A stretch of 18,628 nt of DNA from JASLDZ01 sp038226305 (GTDB taxonomy: Bacteria; Pseudomonadota; Alphaproteobacteria; Caulobacterales; Caulobacteraceae), in NCBI GenBank assembly GCA_038226305.1, contig JBBRQN010000028.1:1-18628 (forward strand), written 5' to 3'. A model generated the notes under the pieces. It saw only the letters and a list, made by a program, of their open reading frames with translations, was not told where the DNA came from and did no database searches. Shown here in pieces: positions 14,903 to 18,628 of the stretch. Each line of letters starts with the position of its first letter. Positions within the stretch are counted from its first letter, which is position 1. The position numbers and the translations under genes were made by a program.

Positions 14903-15970
14903 CTATTCGTCGTCGTCCAGCACCGGGGCACCGAGAAGCTCCTCGGCGATGGGGCCAGCGTTCTTGCGCACCTGGGCCTCGATCTGGTCGGCCATGTCGG
15001 GGTTGGCCTTGAGGAATTCCTTCGCGTTCTCCCGGCCCTGACCGATCCGGGTGGAGTTGTAGGAGAACCAGGAGCCGGACTTCTCGACCACCCCGCCCTT
15101 GACGCCGAGGTCGATGATCTCGCCGATCTTGGAGATGCCCTCGCCGTACATGATGTCGAACTCGACCTCGCGGAACGGCGGGGCGATCTTGTTCTTCACC
15201 ACCTTCACCCGCACGTTGTTGCCCACCACCTCGTCGCGCACCTTGATCGAGCCGGTGCGGCGGATGTCCAGGCGGACGGTGGCGTAGAACTTCAGGGCGT
15301 TGCCCCCCGTAGTGGTCTCGGGGCTGCCGTACATCACGCCGATCTTCATGCGGATCTGGTTGATGAAGATCACGATCGTCTTCGACTTGGAGATCGAGCC
15401 GGTGAGCTTGCGCAGGGCCTGGCTCATCAGGCGCGCCTGAAGCCCGGGCAGGCTGTCGCCCATCTCGCCCTCGATCTCGGCCTTGGGCGTCAGCGCCGCC
15501 ACCGAGTCGATCACGATCACATCCACGGCGCTGGAGCGCACGAGGGTGTCGGTGATCTCGAGCGCCTGCTCGCCGTTGTCGGGCTGCGACACCAGCAGGT
15601 CGTCGAGGTTCACGCCCAGCTTCTGGGCATAGCTGGGGTCCAGAGCATGCTCGGCATCGATGAAGGCGGCGGTGCCGCCGCTCCGCTGCGCCTCGGCGAT
15701 CACGTGCAGGGCGAGCGTGGTCTTGCCCGACGACTCCGGCCCGTAGATCTCGATCACCCGCCCCTTGGGCAGGCCGCCGATGCCCAGAGCCACGTCGAGG
15801 CCGAGGGAACCGGTAGAGATCGACTCGATCTCGGCCACCTTGCCGCCCTTGCCCAGCTTCATCACCGAGCCCTTGCCGAAGGCGCGATCGATGTTCGCGA
15901 GCGCCGCCTCCAGCGCCTTCTGCTTGTCGCCGTCTTCCTTGCCCACGAGCCTCAACACCGCCTGGTTCAT
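14903..15970 (-). CDS. recA: recombinase RecA
   Basis: Homologous recombination ATPase and SOS co-protease of 355 residues. Seen: the N-terminal DKQKALEAALANIDRAFGKG, Walker A GPESSGKTT (with ALHVIAEAQ after it), AAFIDAEHALDP, Walker B VDVIVIDSVAAL, the L2-region FINQIRMKIGVMYG with ETTTGGNALKFY, and an acidic tail ending VLDDDE. The open frame reaches 16027. The ATG at 15970 (MNQAVLRLVGKEDGDK) is chosen because AGGGG lies about nine bases upstream and the residues match the family start. It is separated from the insertion sequence by 130 bases, which carry the promoter and a LexA-like site. Confidence 0.98.
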   Translation of the reverse strand: MNQAVLRLVGKEDGDKQKALEAALANIDRAFGKGSVMKLGKGGKVAEIESISTGSLGLDVALGIGGLPKGRVIEIYGPESSGKTTLALHVIAEAQRSGGTAAFIDAEHALDPSYAQKLGVNLDDLLVSQPDNGEQALEITDTLVRSSAVDVIVIDSVAALTPKAEIEGEMGDSLPGLQARLMSQALRKLTGSISKSKTIVIFINQIRMKIGVMYGSPETTTGGNALKFYATVRLDIRRTGSIKVRDEVVGNNVRVKVVKNKIAPPFREVEFDIMYGEGISKIGEIIDLGVKGGVVEKSGSWFSYNSTRIGQGRENAKEFLKANPDMADQIEAQVRKNAGPIAEELLGAPVLDDDE

Positions 15971-16029
15971 CTTCGAGACCCCTGTGCCACGATTCTGAGG
16001 CCCGCCGCTCATCGACGCGCACCTCAAAT

Positions 16030-16044
16030 GTGCATGTTATGTTC
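16030..16044 (-). promoter_or_regulatory. LexA-like operator of recA
   Basis: The plus strand reads GTGCATGTTATGTTC, that is GTGC-N7-GTTC. This differs at one base from the alphaproteobacterial LexA box GTTC-N7-GTTC. It lies 60-74 bases upstream of the recA ATG, just downstream of a TATAAT box. A second weaker array GTTG-N7-GTTG sits at 16047-16061. Confidence 0.45.
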
Positions 16045-16063
16045 ACGTTGGCAATCTGTTGCG

Positions 16064-16069
16064 ATTATA
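16064..16069 (-). promoter_or_regulatory. -10 box of recA promoter
   Basis: A perfect TATAAT on the minus strand, conspicuous in this GC-rich genome, predicts a start site about 85-90 bases before the recA ATG. The LexA-like site would then lie inside the early transcribed region. No good -35 hexamer was found 16-18 bases upstream. Confidence 0.45.
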
Positions 16070-16100
16070 TCTCTTGCAAACCCGGTGATCTGAGAGCATA

Positions 16101-16109
16101 AATCAGGGG
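16101..16109 (+). repeat. left inverted repeat of the IS
   Basis: AATCAGGGG, matching the right end at nine of nine positions as an inverted copy, 16 bases before the transposase ATG. Confidence 0.55.
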
Positions 16110-16124
16110 TCAACCGAGGCCCCT

Positions 16125-17075
16125 ATGTCCGTCCTGTCCAAGCCCTACTTTCACGATGAAGCCGCCGCCTTTGCGTTCGTGGAAGCGGCGCTCTGGGCGA
16201 ACGGCCCGGTGTGCCCGCATTGCGGCTGCATGGGCCGCATCACCCACATCAAGCCGAACGTCGAAAAGCGCGTCCGCATGGGCCTCAAGAAGTGCGGCGA
16301 CTGCAAGAAGCAGTTCACCGTCCGCATCGGCACGATCTTCGAAGAAACTAAGCTCCCTATGACCAAGTGGCTTCAAGCCATCTACCTCATGAGCGCGTCC
16401 AAGAAGGGCGTCAGCGCCCACCAGCTGCACCGCACCCTTGAGATCACCTACAAGAGCGCGTGGTTCCTCGCCCACCGTATCCGCGAGGCGATGCGCTCCG
16501 GCGACCTCACCCCCTTCGGTGGCGAAGGCACGCCGGTTGAGGTGGACGAAACCTACATCGGCAACATCAAGGGTGCCCCGATCAAGCGCGGCGGCTACGT
16601 CCACAAGCACAAGGTGCTGAGCCTTCTGGACCGCAGCACCGGCCGCGTCCGCTCTCAGGTCATCACCGACTTCAACATGAAGGTCGTCGCGCCGATCCTA
16701 GACGCGAACATCGCCCGAGAGGCCCGGTTTATGACGGACGAAGCCCCGCTCTATAAGAGCGTCGGCTGGAACTTTGCCGACCACGGCATGACCACCCACG
16801 GCAAGGGCGAATATGTCTCGCGCCAAGACCGCACGATCCACACGAACACCGTCGAAGGCTATTTCAGCATCTTCAAGCGCGGCATGAAGGGCGTCTATCA
16901 GCACTGCGACGGCAAGCACCTGCACCGTTACCTTGCCGAGTTCGACTTCCGCTACACGAACCGCATTGCCAACGGCGTTGACGATCAGGCCCGTGCGGGC
17001 CGGGTTCTGGCGGGTGTCGTCGGCAAGCGACTCACATATCGGGGGCCTAACAGCCGGTCCGAAGCTCTCTGCTAG
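16125..17075 (+). CDS. IS1595-family transposase (ISXO2-like)
   Basis: A full-length 316-residue transposase. An N-terminal zinc ribbon has C30-P-H-C33 and C57-G-D-C60. After it come an ISXO2-like segment (RIGTIFEETKLPMTKW) and a helix with HQLHRTLEITYKSAWFLAHR. The DDE-type catalytic core appears as VEVDETYIGN, then FMTDEAPLYK, then HTNTVEGYFSIFKRGMKG. No frameshift or stop interrupts it, so it may be active. GAGG at 16116-16119 lies 5 bases before the ATG. A promoter-like pair, TTGCAA (16074-16079) and CATAAA (16097-16102) with 17 bases between, would place most of its promoter in the flanking recA DNA. The GC content is below the core genes and above the region to its right. Confidence 0.93.
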   Translation: MSVLSKPYFHDEAAAFAFVEAALWANGPVCPHCGCMGRITHIKPNVEKRVRMGLKKCGDCKKQFTVRIGTIFEETKLPMTKWLQAIYLMSASKKGVSAHQLHRTLEITYKSAWFLAHRIREAMRSGDLTPFGGEGTPVEVDETYIGNIKGAPIKRGGYVHKHKVLSLLDRSTGRVRSQVITDFNMKVVAPILDANIAREARFMTDEAPLYKSVGWNFADHGMTTHGKGEYVSRQDRTIHTNTVEGYFSIFKRGMKGVYQHCDGKHLHRYLAEFDFRYTNRIANGVDDQARAGRVLAGVVGKRLTYRGPNSRSEALC

Positions 17076-17156
17076 AGTCCCGAAGCGCCGGGCGCGTTGG
17101 CGGTAGAATCCGTAAAAAGACTCCCATTTCAACGAGATAGCCCAGCCGGTTTAAGC

Positions 17157-17165
17157 CCCTGATTC
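17157..17165 (-). repeat. right inverted repeat of the IS
   Basis: CCCCTGATT, the inverted copy of the left end, 81 bases after the transposase stop codon. Confidence 0.55.
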
Positions 17166-17168
17166 GCG

Positions 17169-17197
17169 TTGACTTTTCCCTCAACCACCCCTATGTT
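17169..17197 (+). promoter_or_regulatory. promoter-like sequence just outside the IS right end
   Basis: TTGACT (17169-17174) and TATGTT (17192-17197) are spaced by exactly 17 bases. The start would be near 17204, pointing to the right. No plus-strand gene follows before 17930, so any transcript would be a short RNA or antisense to the DUF3800 gene. Confidence 0.35.
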
Positions 17198-17221
17198 CCG
17201 GGGCGGTCCTTGCTTGGTGAT

Positions 17222-17239
17222 AAGCGCCCCTGGGCGCTT
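17222..17239. other. short perfect hairpin between IS and DUF3800 gene
   Basis: AAGCGCC (17222-17228) pairs with GGCGCTT (17233-17239) around CCTG. It is 39 bases past the DUF3800 stop on the minus strand and 18 bases after the predicted plus-strand start. It has no T-run on either side, so its role as terminator is uncertain. Confidence 0.4.
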
Positions 17240-17277
17240 CGATAGATAGCCAAGATTGCCGATATGGCGGACCGCAC

Positions 17278-17931
17278 TTAATAGTGGTGGACAGTTCCAT
17301 ACTTCCACAGCTCATACTCGTAGGTAAGTTTGCTGCGGATTAGGTCTAAGGACCGGTTGTCGTTGCGCTCCCACTTTCTTTGGATCGCCCACGCACAGTA
17401 ATCCGCCGCCTGGAGGTTGGGATCCGACATCGCAGGCCGGAAATCTACCGCCCATTCTAGGTGACTAGCACTCTGGCGCACGGTGTCCTTTAGGGCGGAG
17501 AGATAAGATTCCCTCTCCTTTCGAGTGCCGATGGACGCCGTAGTAAGCAGCAGTCGGTCATCGGCATTTAGCCGAGGAGCCACGCCGTGCTTGAAATGGT
17601 AAAACCACGGATACTTGTAAAAGCGAGCCTTACTCGTTCGGGTCTGTGGCTGGGCCTTAGTCTTTTCGCATATAGTAGCTTGGAATGTAAGATCCGACTT
17701 GGCCAAGACTGCAAAGACCCGGTCCCGGACTTGCTGGGAATCCTTCGTGGCGTGGAAGCAGTCGCCGACCTCGACCCCTTCCCGCACAAGGTCGTGCCTC
17801 AGCAGCGCCAGAGCGTTACCAAGCTCATGGCCTGACGTCAGGGCCGTGCAGATGATAAAGTAACGACTGACGTTGGGTTCGCGGTTGAAGGTGAAGTCAC
17901 CCGCCTCGTCGGAGAATAGGTAGCGATCCAT
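17278..17931 (-). CDS. DUF3800 domain-containing protein
   Basis: A 217-residue DUF3800 protein, a family of unknown activity with an RNase H-like fold and conserved acidic residues, common in phages and mobile regions. Seen: the N-terminal YLFSDEAGDFTF (D8, E9 and D12), DCFHATKD with VRDRVFAVLAK, the LLTTASIGTRKER segment, and the C-terminal LQAADYCAWAIQRKWER motif that is the family's strongest signature, ending in YGTVHHY. A TTG at 17985 would add 18 residues, but the ATG at 17931 puts SDEAGDF at the usual distance from the start. Lower GC and different codon use than the core genes indicate acquisition. It is divergent from the next gene, with overlapping start codons. A nuclease role is possible but not shown. 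Confidence 0.85.
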   Translation of the reverse strand: MDRYLFSDEAGDFTFNREPNVSRYFIICTALTSGHELGNALALLRHDLVREGVEVGDCFHATKDSQQVRDRVFAVLAKSDLTFQATICEKTKAQPQTRTSKARFYKYPWFYHFKHGVAPRLNADDRLLLTTASIGTRKERESYLSALKDTVRQSASHLEWAVDFRPAMSDPNLQAADYCAWAIQRKWERNDNRSLDLIRSKLTYEYELWKYGTVHHY

Positions 17932-18250
17932 GACCGTCGAGAATCGCTCACCGACAGGTGAGTCGCACAAGCCCCAGATCGACAAGTTCCGCGACCTAGC
18001 CCGCGAGCTGGGGGCGGACGAGGATGCAGCTGCCTTTGAGGCGACCGTGCGCGGCGTCGCTCATAGCCACGCTACCGAATACACGGTGGAGCTGGCGAAG
18101 CGCGGGCCGGGCTGGACAGTGGAGCCGGTGAACGGCGCCAGCGCCGAACGCTTCCCGATCCTAGAGACGCCTAGCGCCGTGAGGGAGTGGCTGAAAGCGA
18201 ACGGCTACCGACTGCTACCGGCCGAGCCGGATCGGTGGGCTAGAGGCTAG
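17930..18250 (+). CDS. small accessory protein of unknown function
   Basis: A 106-residue protein. Residues about 16-37 (QIDKFRDLARELGADEDAAA) resemble, from memory, a short motif seen in many small alphaproteobacterial proteins of unknown function. The second half (residues 45-106) has alternating strands, with GPGWTVEPVNG and a helix SAVREWLKANGYRL. There is no signal peptide, membrane segment or cysteine. The ATG at 17930 shares two bases with the ATG of the DUF3800 gene on the other strand (CATG). AGG at 17918-17920 is a weak ribosome binding site. No later ATG exists in the frame. A partner or regulator of the DUF3800 protein is possible, but this rests only on position. Confidence 0.65.
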   Translation: MTVENRSPTGESHKPQIDKFRDLARELGADEDAAAFEATVRGVAHSHATEYTVELAKRGPGWTVEPVNGASAERFPILETPSAVREWLKANGYRLLPAEPDRWARG

Positions 18251-18284
18251 GCGGTATTCAGTTACCGTGGTATCATAATACCGC
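18251..18284. repeat. nested inverted repeat in AT-rich spacer
   Basis: GCGGTATT (18251-18258) and AATACCGC (18277-18284) are perfect inverted copies. Inside, GGTAT-CATA-ATACC (18269-18282) offers a competing palindrome that shares the right arm. It starts right at the stop of the upstream small gene and ends 49 bases before the next ATG. It could be an operator for that gene or a terminator for the one before. Confidence 0.55.
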
Positions 18285-18333
18285 AGAAACGCACAGTTGG
18301 CATTTCGAGTTGGTCCCCCAACAGGAGGCGACA

Positions 18334-18525
18334 ATGGCTGACGGAACGACCTTGAACTTCGACGCCAATCAGGAAGCTGCTACCCGCTTCGTTGACGGGC
18401 TTGCGGAGCTTACGAGAGAGACGGGGATCGCCGTATCTGGCGACCCCACCCTGTTCATCGCAGATGCCGAGGAACGCTACACTGGCTATCGCATCGACGC
18501 GGATAGCCGACTCCAGTTGGGCTAG
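18334..18525 (+). CDS. small acidic protein of unknown function
   Basis: A 63-residue acidic, probably cytoplasmic protein. AGGAGG (18323-18328) lies five bases before the ATG at 18334, the best ribosome binding site in the accessory region. The frame is open to 18310, but that adds only VPQQEAT before the better start. The body (RFVDGLAELTRETGIAVSGD) has the look of short phage or plasmid proteins with a helix followed by GIxIxG; that is an impression, not a family assignment. There is no membrane segment or cysteine. Its TAG stop overlaps the TAG of the gene on the opposite strand (CTAG). Confidence 0.7.
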   Translation: MADGTTLNFDANQEAATRFVDGLAELTRETGIAVSGDPTLFIADAEERYTGYRIDADSRLQLG

Positions 18526-18628
18526 CCCAGACGCACCGTCAGCCCGCTATTGGGCATTGGGATTCCGATTTCGGGCTCTACCCCCTTAGTCCGTCGAAGA
18601 ACGTCTAGGACAACTTGTGGGTCAAGTG
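18522..18628 (-). CDS. C-terminal end of a gene entering from the right edge
   Basis: On the minus strand a frame is open from the window edge to TAG at 18522-18524 and gives 34 residues, beginning LDPQVVLDVLRRTKGVEPEI and ending GLTVRLG. The other two minus-strand frames have stops within the first 25 bases. The composition looks protein-like, and the convergent CTAG stop arrangement fits compact gene packing. Too little is visible to name a family. Confidence 0.45.
   Translation of the reverse strand, partial: LDPQVVLDVLRRTKGVEPEIGIPMPNSGLTVRLG

Larger units (their letters stand above)
16101..17165 (+). mobile_element. IS1595-family insertion sequence, about 1.07 kb
   Basis: One complete transposase gene is flanked by inverted ends: AATCAGGGG (16101-16109) and its complement CCCCTGATT (17157-17165). 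Inside these, similarity continues loosely as (T)CAACCG and (TTA)AACCG. The family is assigned from the transposase. No 8-bp direct duplication of the target, as expected for IS1595 elements, was found at any of the edge positions tried, so the exact ends are uncertain by a few bases. Confidence 0.75.
16110..17200 (+). repeat. imperfect direct repeat flanking the transposase gene
   Basis: TCAACC-GAGG-CCCCTATGT (16110-16128, overlapping the transposase start codon) recurs in the same orientation as TCAACC-A-CCCCTATGT (17181-17196), which lies outside the right inverted repeat. The two differ by a 3-base indel and one substitution. It may be a remnant of another IS copy's left end. Confidence 0.4.

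Noticed and set aside
14900..16093. A 397-codon plus-strand frame opposite recA
   Set aside because: Antisense to recA, whose motifs are unmistakable on the minus strand.

Overview
This is an 18.6 kb piece of a GC-rich alphaproteobacterial chromosome. The gene set points to Caulobacterales (Caulobacter, Phenylobacterium or Brevundimonas type), but the genus cannot be fixed by eye. The evidence is a eukaryote-like type II NADP isocitrate dehydrogenase, recA directly followed by alaS with no recX between them, a BolA/CGFS-glutaredoxin pair, a DUF2939 protein, and a near-match to the alphaproteobacterial GTTC-N7-GTTC LexA operator in front of recA. Bases 1 to about 16,100 are ordinary core genome (44 of 60 bases are G/C at 2221-2280, counted by hand). 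From about 16,100 to the end the DNA is accessory: a complete IS1595-family insertion sequence, then a patch of lower GC (28 of 60 in both 17281-17340 and 17641-17700).

Region 1 (31-3988, + strand) is a possible redox/Fe-S operon: bolA, an aldo/keto-reductase-fold protein that appears to have lost its catalytic tetrad, a monothiol CGFS glutaredoxin and an old-yellow-enzyme oxidoreductase. An exported class-C beta-lactamase-family serine hydrolase follows. Region 2 (4024-7471, - strand) holds a secreted DUF3089 alpha/beta hydrolase, rpsD with its own promoter, structured leader and terminator, a membrane-anchored protein of unknown function, and a TrmJ/SpoU-type RNA methyltransferase. The last two overlap by 4 bases. 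Region 3 (7624-11996) has a glycine-zipper envelope protein, a PsiF-repeat protein, icd, a second serine hydrolase and a DUF2939 protein, mostly in divergent or convergent pairs. Region 4 (12016-15970, - strand) is recA followed by alaS.

Region 5 (16101-18628) is the accessory part. An IS1595-family element sits 130 bp upstream of the recA start codon, just beyond the recA promoter. Past it lie a DUF3800 gene and a small-protein gene whose start codons overlap head to head on one CATG, another small protein with a strong ribosome binding site, and the tail of a gene that enters from the right edge. This last group is the most likely place for something undescribed, but only a fragment of it is visible.

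No tRNA, rRNA or CRISPR array was seen. No stretch longer than 300 bases lacks a gene. The largest gaps are 5950-6158 (rpsD promoter and leader), 17076-17277 (IS right end, a promoter-like site and a hairpin), 14716-14902 (an inverted repeat) and 5161-5331 (rpsD terminator).
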